Below, one piece after another: positions 7,675-16,299 of a stretch of 38,090 nt of DNA. The notes below the pieces were generated by a model. It was given only the letters and a program-made list of their open reading frames with translations, had not been told where the DNA came from and did no database searches. The translations under genes and the position numbers were made by a program. How positions within the stretch are numbered: the stretch's first letter is position 1; each line of letters opens with the position of its first letter. The DNA is from Lysinibacillus mangiferihumi (GTDB lineage Bacteria > Bacillota > Bacilli > Bacillales_A > Planococcaceae): positions 1-38,090 of the forward strand of contig NZ_PYWM01000040.1 of assembly GCF_003049665.1 (NCBI RefSeq), in the 5' to 3' direction.

Positions 7675-7692
7675 TTTGAGCTACTTTTACAG

Positions 7693-8616
7693 TTATTTAA
7701 TAGCACCTTCCGCTTTAAGCAATGCTCTCTTTTGCATCGTGGCATTTAAGACACCACCAAAAATTAAAATCATTCCTGTAAAATACAGCCACAGCATTAA
7801 TATAATAACGCCACCAATACTACCATATGTAGCAGAATAGTTTCCAAAATTACTAATATAAAAAGAAAAACCATATGTCACAAGCAACCATGCGAGCGTC
7901 GAAAACATTGCGCCTGGCCAAACACCCATTAATTTCAATCGAGGTGTCGTATTCGGTACTAACCAGTAAATTGCCATCAACACTACAAAAATAAGTAACG
8001 GTGGCATCGACCAGCGAATATTGCGCCAAAGGGATTCAAACTCATCTTCAATACTAACGATTGAAAACAAAAAATGACCAATTTGCTGTCCAAAAACAGG
8101 TAATAAAAGCGCGACTGCTATTACAATTACTAAAGCTAAAGTAAATACAAGAGAGAGCCCACGATCTATAAAGCTCACCCTATTTTCGGTATCGTACGCT
8201 TTATTTAAAGCTCTTAATAACGCATTGATTCCTTTTGACGCAGACCAAATCGTCCCAAGTACACCAATTGATAATAGGCTGCTATTACGGTTCGTTAGCA
8301 CTTCATTTAATGTACTTTCAATCAACCTGTATACTTCGTCAGGCATTAAATTAACTAAAAACGAATAAACTTGCGTTGTTTCTAAATTTAAATATGGCAA
8401 TAGCGTTACAAGGAAAATGAGTAGGGGGAAGAAAGATAGCAAAAAGAAATAAGCAAGTTGCGCCCCGAGCGCCGATATTTCAACGCGTTGTATGCGAAGC
8501 ATTAAATCTTGGATAAAGCCTTTCGATGTCATCACATCTACCATATCTTCATTTGGCGAAAAAAATGCTTTTACTTCCGCAAATGAAGAACGTATGGATG
8601 CCTTTTTCTTTTCCAT
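7693..8616 (-). CDS. YihY/BrkB family membrane protein
   Basis: The 307-residue protein has a cytoplasmic N-terminus of about 45 residues, then about six hydrophobic segments. Family signatures are ALGAQLAYFFLLSFFPLLIF near residue 50, the conserved LLSIGVLGTIWSASKGINAL near 115, and a C-terminal GGVIILMLWLYFTGMILIFGG with a final basic tail. YihY/BrkB (UPF0761) proteins are inner-membrane proteins of unsettled function; old names such as ribonuclease BN are misassignments. AAGGAGGG lies before the ATG. The YtxH-like gene ends 24 bp upstream on the same strand, so the two probably form one operon. Confidence 0.9.
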   Translation of the reverse strand: MEKKKASIRSSFAEVKAFFSPNEDMVDVMTSKGFIQDLMLRIQRVEISALGAQLAYFFLLSFFPLLIFLVTLLPYLNLETTQVYSFLVNLMPDEVYRLIESTLNEVLTNRNSSLLSIGVLGTIWSASKGINALLRALNKAYDTENRVSFIDRGLSLVFTLALVIVIAVALLLPVFGQQIGHFLFSIVSIEDEFESLWRNIRWSMPPLLIFVVLMAIYWLVPNTTPRLKLMGVWPGAMFSTLAWLLVTYGFSFYISNFGNYSATYGSIGGVIILMLWLYFTGMILIFGGVLNATMQKRALLKAEGAIK

Positions 8617-8640
8617 TTAATTCCCTCCTTGAACTACAGC

Positions 8641-8967
8641 CTATTCTTTTTCTGGTGAGGTAAAGGCTGTTTTTGTATCGCTAATCATGCCTTGAATAGT
8701 GGAAGGTAATTCTTTAAATTCATCGACTTTCTCAGCTATTGTATTGACATTTTCTGATACGCTATCACAAAGTACTTTAGCTGCTATTACCTTTTCCTCA
8801 ATTAAATCTTGCAGTTCATTACGATGCGATGCGTAATAGGATACCGCTTCCTTCATTTTTTTAGTAGTAGCGACCGTTTTCTCTCGTGTAGTACGATCAA
8901 ACATGCTTAATGCAGCACCTACAGCAGCACCTACGACGATGGATGCTAATAATTTACTTTGTCCCAT
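8641..8967 (-). CDS. YtxH-like small membrane-anchored protein
   Basis: The 108-residue protein begins with a glycine/alanine-rich hydrophobic segment (residues 6-22), followed by a basic stretch and a long charged helix up to the C-terminus. This is the YtxH (gas-vesicle-like) arrangement, a family often linked to general stress in Bacillales but without known function. GGGGG precedes the ATG. It is the first gene of a probable two-gene operon with yihY. Confidence 0.7.
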   Translation of the reverse strand: MGQSKLLASIVVGAAVGAALSMFDRTTREKTVATTKKMKEAVSYYASHRNELQDLIEEKVIAAKVLCDSVSENVNTIAEKVDEFKELPSTIQGMISDTKTAFTSPEKE

Positions 8968-9085
8968 ATTTTATATACCCCCTGCTTGTGTAATGTTTAT
9001 TCCCTATTTTCTTATAATTAAACAGCTTACTGCCCTTATTCTACCCAATTACAGTCTATTTTTAAAGCAACGCCCAATTACAGTG

Positions 9086-9116
9086 TTGACATTTTTTTTA
9101 TTCAATGAAATGATAT
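9086..9116 (+). promoter_or_regulatory. Possible promoter of yfkK
   Basis: A perfect TTGACA at 9086-9091 precedes a T-rich spacer. The best -10 candidates (ATGATA or TGATAT, 9110-9116) are poor and the spacing is 18-19 bp, so only the -35 is convincing. Confidence 0.35.
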
Positions 9117-9147
9117 TGGCTAGGATTATGAAAGGTAGGTTAATTGA

Positions 9148-9369
9148 ATGGATTTATCTATATCGTCAAAAGAAAACGTTATTTATATGGTCGATCAAAT
9201 GAAAGATAAGCTTCGCATGGTCAATGTAGATGCCATGAAATCAGAGAATTTTGATGAAGCAAATTATGAAGATTTAGTCTATCTATACGAAATGGTTATG
9301 AAACGTGACACATTTAGCCCTAGTGAAATGCAGGCTATCGTTGCTGAATTGGGCTCTTTACGCAAATAA
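9148..9369 (+). CDS. yfkK: DUF1128 family protein YfkK
   Basis: The 73-residue protein has the DUF1128 pattern: a helical N-terminus with [10 protein letters not shown], a middle [20 protein letters not shown], and the ending [14 protein letters not shown], close to B. subtilis YfkK as I remember it. It is soluble and its function is unknown. A GAAAGGTAGG site precedes the ATG. It is transcribed alone, between the divergent YtxH-like gene and the convergent motAB operon. Confidence 0.88.
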   Translation: MDLSISSKENVIYMVDQMKDKLRMVNVDAMKSENFDEANYEDLVYLYEMVMKRDTFSPSEMQAIVAELGSLRK

Positions 9370-9403
9370 TAGCAATGCCCTATAACCCTTTACCTCTCTA
9401 CAT

Positions 9404-9454
9404 TAAAAAAGCTATTAGCAAGGACCTTTAAGTCATTTGCTAATAGCTTTTTCT
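9404..9454. terminator. Bidirectional terminator between yfkK and motB
   Basis: AAAAGCTATTAGCAA pairs with TTGCTAATAGCTTTTT around a 15-base loop, serving both converging genes. Confidence 0.85.
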
Positions 9455-9459
9455 TTTGA

Positions 9460-10236
9460 CTACTGCGTATTTTTCGCAGCAGAGCCATCTTCAGCAACAA
9501 GTGGTTGAATTAATACTTCCACACGACGATTTTTCGCACGCCCTTCAGCCGTATTATTCGGTGCAATGGCTTTATTTTCACCATACCCTTTTGCACTAAA
9601 ATAAACCGGATCAAGTTTTGAATTACTATCCACTAAAATCTTTAAAAAGTTCACCGCTCGCATTACCGATAATTCCCAGTTTGAAGCAAACTCAGGACCT
9701 GTTTGCGGTACGTTATCTGTATGGCCAGTAATGACAATACTACGTGCTGGGTCAGACACTAATACTGCTGCAAGTTCACTAGCAATTTTGTTATACTCAG
9801 GCTTAATAGTAGCTTTACCTGGATCGAACAAAATACTATCGCGAATGGTAACAAGTAAACCTTCATCTGTCATTTCTGTTGCGAATTGACCTTCCATCTC
9901 ATTGACTGCAATAAAGTTATCTACACTATCTTTAATTTCAGCTAACTCCTGTTGATCCTTTAAATACGCTGAGTTTTGCTGTGGCTGTTGCGGTGTTTGA
10001 TCATTATTTGCATCCGGTGTTTGCATTGGAGATGGTTGTTCTAAAAAGCTCGTCCCACCATCAAATATTTGATTAAACACTGCCGACATACGCTCTAATT
10101 TTTCTTGGTCAACCGAACTAGATGCAAAAAGTACGATAAATAACGCCAGTAATAACGTTAAAATATCAGCATATGGTACTAACCAAGACTCATCAACATG
10201 ATCTTCATGCTTTTTTTTCTTAGCTTTCTTTGCCAA
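9460..10236 (-). CDS. motB: Flagellar motor stator protein MotB
   Basis: MotB anchors the stator to peptidoglycan and carries the proton-binding aspartate. The protein has a basic N-terminus, one membrane segment starting WLVPYADILTLLLALF, a Q/P-rich linker and a C-terminal OmpA-like domain with TGHTDNVPQTG and NRRVEVLIQP. I start it at the TTG at 10236. This gives MAKKAKKKKHEDHVDESW, matches the B. subtilis N-terminus, puts the critical aspartate at residue 24 as in B. subtilis, and has GGGGCGG upstream. A GTG at 10257 would add 7 residues. The start overlaps the end of motA, which suggests coupled translation. Proton rather than sodium coupling is inferred from similarity to MotB rather than MotS. 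Confidence 0.93.
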   Translation of the reverse strand: MAKKAKKKKHEDHVDESWLVPYADILTLLLALFIVLFASSSVDQEKLERMSAVFNQIFDGGTSFLEQPSPMQTPDANNDQTPQQPQQNSAYLKDQQELAEIKDSVDNFIAVNEMEGQFATEMTDEGLLVTIRDSILFDPGKATIKPEYNKIASELAAVLVSDPARSIVITGHTDNVPQTGPEFASNWELSVMRAVNFLKILVDSNSKLDPVYFSAKGYGENKAIAPNNTAEGRAKNRRVEVLIQPLVAEDGSAAKNTQ

Positions 10237-11023
10237 GGCCGCCCGCCCCGCTTTCACCCGTAATTTGACGACGCTCTTCCATCGTTAAATAAGAAGATAA
10301 TTTTTGTTCAATAACACGTGGTGCTTCCCCTTCTAATACAGAAAGAATGCCTTCAATCATCATACGTTTTTGCTTTACTTCAACTGCTGATTTACGTTTT
10401 AACTTGTTGGCAAATGGATGCCATAGTACGTAACCTGTAAAGATACCTAATAATGTTGCCATGAATGCACCTGATATAGCATGACCTAGCTTATCAATAT
10501 CATTCATATTCCCTAACGCTGCGATTAACCCTACTACCGCACCGAGTACCCCTAATGTCGGGGCATATGTACCTGCTTGTGTAAAAATAGCTGAACCACT
10601 GATATGTCGTTCTTCCATCGCTTCTACTTCTTCTGTTAATACATCACGGATATAATCTGCGTTTTGACCATCAATTGCTAATGTAAGACCATTTTTTAAA
10701 AATGGATCTTCAATTTCTGAAGCCTTACTTTCTAAGGCTAACAATCCTTCACGACGAGCTAAATCGGCCCATTGTGAAAACATCTTAATAATTTCAATAT
10801 CATCTGCTAGTTTTGTTTCTTTAAAAAGAATTTTAAACAGCTTTGGTACCCGCTTTAGTTCCTTCATAGGAAAGGCAATTGTTACAGCAGATATTGTACC
10901 GAAGATGATAATTAAAATAGCCGCTGGATTGTAAAAGGCACTTAAACTTACACCCTTTAACACCATCCCTGTTAACAGTGCGATTAGCGCTAAAATTATC
11001 CCTACTACTGACGATAAATCCAT
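10220..11023 (-). CDS. motA: Flagellar motor stator protein MotA
   Basis: The 267-residue protein has four membrane segments: two near the N-terminus (about 5-22 and 33-52) and two after residue 150 (TLGVLGAVVGLIAAL and MATLLGIFTGYVLW). Between them is the large cytoplasmic loop that contacts the rotor, containing ARREGLLALE. MotA and MotB form the stator that drives flagellar rotation. TGGAGG lies before the ATG. motB follows with overlapping frames. Upstream, a weak sigma-D-like pair (TTTA, 15 bp, GACGAAAA) can be seen but is not convincing. Confidence 0.95.
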   Translation of the reverse strand: MDLSSVVGIILALIALLTGMVLKGVSLSAFYNPAAILIIIFGTISAVTIAFPMKELKRVPKLFKILFKETKLADDIEIIKMFSQWADLARREGLLALESKASEIEDPFLKNGLTLAIDGQNADYIRDVLTEEVEAMEERHISGSAIFTQAGTYAPTLGVLGAVVGLIAALGNMNDIDKLGHAISGAFMATLLGIFTGYVLWHPFANKLKRKSAVEVKQKRMMIEGILSVLEGEAPRVIEQKLSSYLTMEERRQITGESGAGGLGKES

Positions 11024-11221
11024 ATTAGAACCTCCAAATCTTCTATCTAACTTATTTTCGTCCTATTTTCCATATTTTAAATAAACATATTATATAGTAT
11101 AAATGTATTTCACTAATTTTTCGATGCAATAAATGCTTTTTATTCACATTTCGACCATATTTGATTATATTGAATTAAGAATAATACACTAAATTGTCTA
11201 TTATCGAAAGGAGTTAAGAAT

Positions 11222-12457
11222 TTGTTATTATCATTTGACACAAAATTACTAAGATATGCCGAATTAGCCGTGAAAATAGGAGTAAATATCCAGAAAAATC
11301 AATACCTTTATGTGAGTTGTTCGACCGATAACTTAAAATTAGCTGAAATAATTACTAAAATTGCTTATGAAAATGGTGCAAAACAGGTTTTTGTTGACTT
11401 ATCAGATGATCGACTTGTGCGCACACGTTATGAAAAAGCTCCAAAAGACTCATTTGATTTTTATCCTCCATGGAAAATTCAAGAGCGTGAATGGCTTGCA
11501 GAGCAAGGTGCTGCCTTTTTAAGCATCGTTTCACAAAACCCAGACCTCTTAAAGGATATCGATCATGAAAAAATTATGACTTTCCAAAAAGCCTCAGGTC
11601 AAGCACTCGCTAACTACTATACTATGATGCGAGCCGATAAATTTAGCTGGACGGTTATCGCTGCTCCTTCTAAACAATGGGCAGCCAAAGTATTCCCTCA
11701 GCTACCAGAAGAACAGCAAGTAGAGTCATTATGGGAAGCAATCTTTGCTGCTACACGCACAGACCAAGATGATCCGGTCAATGCTTGGAAAACTCACGAC
11801 GAACAGTTACATAACAAAGCCGACTACCTAAATATGAAACAATTTAAGTTCTTGCGCTATCAAGCTCCAGGAACAGATTTAACGATTGAGTTACCAGAGA
11901 AGCATATATGGACAGGTGGCAGTAGTGTCAATATATATGGCAATACATTTATGGCAAATATGCCAACAGAAGAAGTTTTTACAGCCCCACTCAAAACAGG
12001 TGTCAATGGCTTTGTCTCAAGTACAAAACCTTTAAGCTATAGTGGAAATATTATCGATCAGTTTACATTAACATTTAAAGATGGTCGTATTATCGATATA
12101 CAAGCACAGCAAGGACAAGATATTTTAGCATCACTTGTTGCAACAGATGAAGGTGCACAGTATCTTGGGGAAATAGCACTTGTTCCCCATCAATCACCTA
12201 TCTCACAATCCGGATTATTATTTTACAATACATTATTCGATGAAAATGCCTCTAATCATTTAGCTATAGGCAATGCTTATTCCTTTTGTATTGAAGGTGG
12301 CAAAGAAATGTCAGCAAAAGAATTGCTATCTCACGGTCTAAATCAAAGTTTAACGCATGTTGACTTTATGATTGGCTGTGCTAATATGGATATTGACGGC
12401 ATTGCAGCTGATGGTCAAATCGAACCAATTTTCCGCAATGGCAACTGGGCCTTTTAA
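11222..12457 (+). CDS. M29 family aminopeptidase
   Basis: The 411-residue protein is a thermophilic-type metallo-aminopeptidase (AmpS/AmpT/PepS family), which removes N-terminal residues from peptides in the cytoplasm. Family marks are NMPTEEVF, DEGAQYLGEIALV, LFDENASNHLAIG and THVDFMIG, which carry the glutamate, histidine and aspartate metal ligands. It starts with TTG at 11222, preceded by AAAGGAG at 8 nt; no better start is nearby. It is a paralogue of the gene at 25175-26404 and has the same length class and motifs, but differs clearly in the N-terminal half. It is transcribed alone, divergent from motAB. Confidence 0.9.
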   Translation: MLLSFDTKLLRYAELAVKIGVNIQKNQYLYVSCSTDNLKLAEIITKIAYENGAKQVFVDLSDDRLVRTRYEKAPKDSFDFYPPWKIQEREWLAEQGAAFLSIVSQNPDLLKDIDHEKIMTFQKASGQALANYYTMMRADKFSWTVIAAPSKQWAAKVFPQLPEEQQVESLWEAIFAATRTDQDDPVNAWKTHDEQLHNKADYLNMKQFKFLRYQAPGTDLTIELPEKHIWTGGSSVNIYGNTFMANMPTEEVFTAPLKTGVNGFVSSTKPLSYSGNIIDQFTLTFKDGRIIDIQAQQGQDILASLVATDEGAQYLGEIALVPHQSPISQSGLLFYNTLFDENASNHLAIGNAYSFCIEGGKEMSAKELLSHGLNQSLTHVDFMIGCANMDIDGIAADGQIEPIFRNGNWAF

Positions 12458-12521
12458 GTAAATAGTCAGTCCTATTAATATTATTCTAGGCTAGGTATCT
12501 TATGGATGTCATAAATTATCC

Positions 12522-12551
12522 TTACATTTTCCTAGCAACCTATTGTATAAT
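12522..12551 (+). promoter_or_regulatory. Promoter of the 44-residue membrane protein
   Basis: TTACAT (12522-12527) and a perfect TATAAT (12546-12551) are 18 bp apart, about 48 bp before the start codon. Confidence 0.5.
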
Positions 12552-12599
12552 TAGAGTAGTTCATATAGTAGATTATTTAAGTAGAGAGGAGCTTTTATA

Positions 12600-12734
12600 A
12601 TGTTCATTACAACTGTACTTGGCGTTTCAGCCGTACTATTAATTTCTATGGGATTCTTTATCCACTATCTACAAGTTGGCTTAGATAGCAAATCTTCTGT
12701 AACTGTAGATCCACAACCAAAAGAAAAATATTAA
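12600..12734 (+). CDS. Small single-span membrane protein
   Basis: A 44-residue frame starts with ATG after AGAGGAG and has its own promoter and terminator, which makes it a convincing gene despite its size. Residues 2-24 form one hydrophobic membrane segment (from FITTVLGVSAVLL to FFIHYL), followed by a polar tail ending in KEKY. I do not recognise a family. It is likely a small plasma-membrane protein with the tail on one face. It lies between the M29 aminopeptidase and carbonic anhydrase genes but is transcriptionally separate. Confidence 0.7.
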   Translation: MFITTVLGVSAVLLISMGFFIHYLQVGLDSKSSVTVDPQPKEKY

Positions 12735-12740
12735 TCATAT

Positions 12741-12772
12741 AAAAACAGCTACTTCATGTAGCTGTTTTTTTT
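12741..12772 (+). terminator. Terminator of the small membrane protein gene
   Basis: AAAACAGCTAC pairs with GTAGCTGTTTT across a five-base loop, followed by a T run. Confidence 0.88.
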
Positions 12773-12918
12773 CGTTTATAAATATGTCATAGTAGATTCG
12801 CTAAATAATTTACCAAACTTCTTTTTTTTTCATGAAAATTGCGTGAATATTGTCATTATTATTTGCATATTTACATTTTTGCTCTAAAATATTTCATTAG
12901 GGAAGGGAGCAAACTTTC

Positions 12919-13479
12919 ATGACAATGTTAAAAGAGATTTTAAAGTTCAATGAAGATTTCGTTCAAGAAAAAAAATATGAGCCTTTTATTACAACGAAGT
13001 ACCCCGATAAGCGTATCGTTGTTTTATCTTGTATGGACACTCGCCTTGTAGAACTATTACCAAAAGCGATGAATTTAAGAAACGGCGACGTAAAAATTGT
13101 AAAAAGTGCTGGTGCTTTAGTGAGTCACCCATTCGGTGCAGTAATGCGTAGTTTACTCGTTGCGGTTTATGGACTGCAAGCTGATGAGGTGTATGTAGTT
13201 GGACATTATGACTGTGGTATGAGCGCAGTTGATCCAGATGCAATGCTTAACCAAATGGTAGACCGCGGTATTAAAGAAGAAACCATTAAGATGATGGAGT
13301 ACTCTGGTATTGATTTAAAAGATTTCTTACGTGGTTTCGGCGATGTCGCGACTAGCGTGAAGAAAAGTGTCGATACAATTCGTAATCACCCGTTAATGGT
13401 TGATAGTGTGCCTGTTCACGGTTTAGTTATTGATCCAAATACTGGTCGCCTTGATTTAATTGACGACGGTAGTAAATAA
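12919..13479 (+). CDS. Beta-carbonic anhydrase
   Basis: The 186-residue protein has the full beta-class zinc site: CMDTR (Cys38, Asp40) and HYDCG (His96, Cys99), plus the conserved SAGALVSHP near residue 63. It hydrates CO2 to bicarbonate in the cytoplasm, which feeds carboxylation reactions and pH balance. Length and motifs resemble the small YtiB-like carbonic anhydrases of Bacillus. AAGGGAG precedes the ATG; a second in-frame ATG two codons on is equally possible. A single-gene unit. Confidence 0.92.
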   Translation: MTMLKEILKFNEDFVQEKKYEPFITTKYPDKRIVVLSCMDTRLVELLPKAMNLRNGDVKIVKSAGALVSHPFGAVMRSLLVAVYGLQADEVYVVGHYDCGMSAVDPDAMLNQMVDRGIKEETIKMMEYSGIDLKDFLRGFGDVATSVKKSVDTIRNHPLMVDSVPVHGLVIDPNTGRLDLIDDGSK

Positions 13480-13530
13480 AACGATAACGCCAAAGGCATA
13501 GTTTTTGGCAGAAAAGCTTTCTATATAATT

Positions 13531-13580
13531 AAAAATGTGTCTATCGTATCGAATAATCGAATGATAGACACATTTTTTAT
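13531..13580 (+). terminator. Terminator after carbonic anhydrase
   Basis: AAAATGTGTCTATC pairs with GATAGACACATTTT around a loop that contains its own small CGAATAATCG inverted repeat; a T run follows. Confidence 0.8.
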
Positions 13581-13715
13581 TTGCTTTCGCATATTATATC
13601 GCTGTAAATAATGTAGTAGACATTCCTTTTATTGAACATTTCTTGCGTTTCACACAATAATTAGGTAAATTTATGTAATGATACTATAAATAGTAAATAA
13701 AAGTTGGAGGACAAT

Positions 13716-14465
13716 ATGTATACTTATCATTCGATTTCAGCAGAAGTTTATAATCTAGATAAGCCAATCGGCACATCATTCGGTGATGTCGAATATTATA
13801 GCGACAGACTTCAGCATGTCAAAGGAAAGATATTAGAACCAGCTGTTGGAACAGGGCGTATTTTAATTCCTTTACTTGAACAAGGTTTCGCTATTGAAGG
13901 CTTTGATTTATCCGAGGAAATGTTAGACTACTGTCGAGGCAATCTAAAAAAGGCACAGAAAGAAGCAACTATTTATCAAGCAAATATGGAGACATTCCAA
14001 TCTAATCAACTTTATGAAGCAATCATTATCCCTACTGGAACATTTTTATTAATTACTGATGATGTAAAGGCTATGACTAGCCTATCCAATTTTTATCATC
14101 ATTTAGAACCAAATGGTAGATTGATAGTCGATATATTTTTGCAACCAGATTTTCATGAAGGTAGCTCTCAATATCGAACGTTTACAAATAAGCAAGATGA
14201 ATTGATTACATTGCAAATAACACAATCTGCAATCAATTATATTGAACAAACGACAACTACCCACCATCGCTATGATAAATGGAAAGAAGGCAAATGTATC
14301 GAAAGCGAATTTGAAATTTTCACCTTAAAATGGTATGGAATTCAAGAATTTAAAAGGCTTTTAATGCAAATTGGCTTTAAAGATATCGTTATTTCATCGG
14401 ATTATTGTTATAAGCAATATCCTACAGACCGAAATCAAACCATCACCTTTGAAGCTGTTAAATGA
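13716..14465 (+). CDS. SAM-dependent methyltransferase
   Basis: The 249-residue class I methyltransferase has the AdoMet motif ILEPAVGTGRILIPLLEQG near residue 40, the acidic motif II in IEGFDLSEEML, and a motif IV-like region at EAIIIPTGTFLLI. The C-terminal half (LKWYGIQEFKRLLMQIGF) is typical of small-molecule methyltransferases of the UbiE/Tam type. The substrate is unknown. The ATG at 13716 has GGAGG at good spacing; an in-frame TTG at 13704 lies inside that site and is rejected. It stands alone. Confidence 0.85.
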   Translation: MYTYHSISAEVYNLDKPIGTSFGDVEYYSDRLQHVKGKILEPAVGTGRILIPLLEQGFAIEGFDLSEEMLDYCRGNLKKAQKEATIYQANMETFQSNQLYEAIIIPTGTFLLITDDVKAMTSLSNFYHHLEPNGRLIVDIFLQPDFHEGSSQYRTFTNKQDELITLQITQSAINYIEQTTTTHHRYDKWKEGKCIESEFEIFTLKWYGIQEFKRLLMQIGFKDIVISSDYCYKQYPTDRNQTITFEAVK

Positions 14466-14584
14466 TTTTGCTAGTTTAGGTTCTAAAAAATGAAAATGTA
14501 ACAAAGGTGTTAGTACAATTAACGAAACCTTAGCTATTCATTCTTTAATTAGAAGTGAGCATTGATTGTTGGTAGCATAGGCGG

Positions 14585-14690
14585 TGACTCCTGCCCAGAA
14601 CGCACACTGCGTAAGACGCGGGCATTCTGCGCGCAAGCAGAGGGTTGCGGCTTACTGTGCTGAGCGGAAAGCTCCGCCCAAGCGGACAAC
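14585..14690 (-). repeat. GC-rich intergenic repeat, second subtype
   Basis: It carries the same ordered blocks as 7285-7390 (GAACGCACA, GTAAGACGC, GAGGGTTGCGGCTTAC, GCGGAAAG). The remaining parts of the 14466-14767 gap hold only the hairpin at 14702-14742 and AT-rich sequence. Confidence 0.6.
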
Positions 14691-14701
14691 AATGGCGCAG
14701 C

Positions 14702-14742
14702 AAAAAAGTGTTAGATTGATAGCAGTCATCTAACACTTTTTG
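14702..14742. terminator. Bidirectional terminator
   Basis: AAAAAGTGTTAGAT pairs with ATCTAACACTTTTT. It is nearly the same sequence as the hairpin at 7631-7674, including the GCAGTCA loop region. It serves the converging methyltransferase and GNAT genes. Confidence 0.82.
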
Positions 14743-14767
14743 TACTTTATTATAACTTGTTGTGTGT

Positions 14768-15313
14768 TCATGATGATGGCTCTAGGCGAGCATACATATA
14801 ATGATCTACCCATTGCCCATTGATATACAATAATTTTCTTAATAAGCCTTCTCGTTGAAATCCTGATTTCTCCAACACCCGAATTGAAGCGTTATTTTCA
14901 GTCGATACATACGCCTCCACACGATGTAGCCCTATTTGTTCAAAGGCAAATTGTACAACCAATTCTACTGCTTCTGTTACAATTCCTTTTCCTATATAGA
15001 TTTCATCCATCGCATAACCAACAAAGGCACTTGAATACGGTAAACGTTTGATAGCATACAACGCAATGTGACCTATTAAATTATTTGTACCTTGCTCATA
15101 TATGCCGAAAGTAAATTCTCTCTTTGAGCTCATTAAATATAAACTTTCTTGAATTTTTTTATACTGTGCATCAACTGTATAGTACTCAGGTCGCTGTAAC
15201 GGTTCATATGTAGACCAAAAATATTTGTTTCGACTTACAAGACCCGTTAAACTTTGTGCATCTTTTTCTTGGAATGTGCGAACGTAGCATTTCTCCCCCT
15301 GAATCGAGACCAC
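14768..15313 (-). CDS. GNAT family N-acetyltransferase (RimJ/RimL type)
   Basis: The 181-residue protein follows the RimJ/RimL pattern: VRTFQEKDAQSL at the start, FGIYEQGTNNLIGHIAL in the middle, the acetyl-CoA loop region YIGKGIVTEAV, and the ending RVEAYVSTENNASIRVLEKSGF followed by EGLLRK. It transfers acetyl from acetyl-CoA to an amine; the acceptor may be a ribosomal protein N-terminus or a small molecule. I start at the GTG at 15313, which places the first strand as in the family, after AAGGAAAAAGGGTGG. ATG codons at 15370 and 15358 would add 19 or 15 residues not typical of the family. Confidence 0.82.
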   Translation of the reverse strand: MVSIQGEKCYVRTFQEKDAQSLTGLVSRNKYFWSTYEPLQRPEYYTVDAQYKKIQESLYLMSSKREFTFGIYEQGTNNLIGHIALYAIKRLPYSSAFVGYAMDEIYIGKGIVTEAVELVVQFAFEQIGLHRVEAYVSTENNASIRVLEKSGFQREGLLRKLLYINGQWVDHYMYARLEPSS

Positions 15314-15407
15314 ATTTCCACCCTTTTTCCTTAATAAATTCCAAATTTTTAGCACCATTTCTCTCCACAAGCCTTCCGATAATTGTCAGTATATGATCAT
15401 TGTATGT

Positions 15408-15460
15408 AAAAAAAGATGCTGCTACAACCAAAACAGCTCCTGTCTTGTTATCACAGCATC
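15408..15460 (-). terminator. Terminator of the PPK2 gene
   Basis: On the minus strand GATGCTG pairs with CAGCATC around a long, partly paired loop, followed by seven T. Confidence 0.65.
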
Positions 15461-15471
15461 AATCATATTAT

Positions 15472-16299
15472 TTATTTATTTTTCACTTGTTCTTTTGATT
15501 GGATTTCTAACAGTTCAATACTAGATGATTCTGCATCCTCTAATTGGGACTTGTCTAAAACATTTGTTAAATGTAAACCACGCTTTTGCGCCTCGCGTTC
15601 AATATGTGCAAGCGTTTCTTGTAGCACTTGTACGCGTGCATGTTTTTTATCGTTTCCTGCTACCAAAACCCATGGCGCATTTTTCTTGTCTGTTTTTTCA
15701 AACATATCATTCGCTGCTGCGATATATTCTGGTGTTTTTTCGCGATTTCTCCAATCCTCATCTGTTAACTTCCATGATTTATATGGATCTTGCGCACGCT
15801 CATTAAAACGCTTCAATTGCTCTTCGTCAGACACATGTAACCAGAATTTTATAACAATGTAGTCTCCAGCCGTTAAAATCTTCTCAAAGTTGTTAATCTC
15901 CTCATACGCGCGAGACCATTCTTCTTTATTTGCAAATCCTTCGATACGCTCTACTAGCACTCGTCCATACCAAGAGCGGTCGAAAATGGCAATCTGACCA
16001 TGCTGCGGTAATTTTCTCCAAAAACGTTGCAAGTAGTTATAGCGTAATTCGTGAGGCTGTGGTGCTGAAATTGGATGAACAACGTAACCCCTAGGGTCTA
16101 CCCGTTCAATAAGACGTTTAATGGCGCCTCCCTTACCAGCAGCATCCATTCCTTCAAATACTAGAATAAGTCCGATTTTATTATTTAGTAAAAATTGCTG
16201 TGCATTTAACATTTCATATTGGAGTACTTTTAATTTCTTTTTATACATTTTTTTATCTAGTTCAATCGATAGGTCAAGATTTTTTAGATTTTGAGTCAT
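15472..16299 (-). CDS. Polyphosphate kinase 2 family protein
   Basis: The 275-residue protein has the PPK2 fold marks: Walker A GMDAAGKGG (50-58), Walker B FDRSWYGR (Asp107, Arg108), and the lid helix region with KLTDEDWRNR. PPK2 enzymes use polyphosphate to phosphorylate nucleotides. The single-domain length fits class I or III, so ADP or AMP may be the acceptor; I cannot decide from sequence. A glutamate-rich C-terminal tail follows the core. AAAGGAG precedes the ATG. Single gene, divergent from the TspO-like gene. Confidence 0.9.
   Translation of the reverse strand: MTQNLKNLDLSIELDKKMYKKKLKVLQYEMLNAQQFLLNNKIGLILVFEGMDAAGKGGAIKRLIERVDPRGYVVHPISAPQPHELRYNYLQRFWRKLPQHGQIAIFDRSWYGRVLVERIEGFANKEEWSRAYEEINNFEKILTAGDYIVIKFWLHVSDEEQLKRFNERAQDPYKSWKLTDEDWRNREKTPEYIAAANDMFEKTDKKNAPWVLVAGNDKKHARVQVLQETLAHIEREAQKRGLHLTNVLDKSQLEDAESSSIELLEIQSKEQVKNK

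Noticed and set aside
11024..11110. Sigma-D promoter for motAB
   Set aside because: The best candidate (TTTA, 15 bp, GACGAAAA) departs too far from TAAA-GCCGATAT to be listed as a feature.
15416..15862. 148-codon plus-strand frame opposite the PPK2 gene
   Set aside because: It is antisense to a clear PPK2 gene, its composition is Ser/Cys/Phe-rich like reverse-strand shadows, and no start site supports it.
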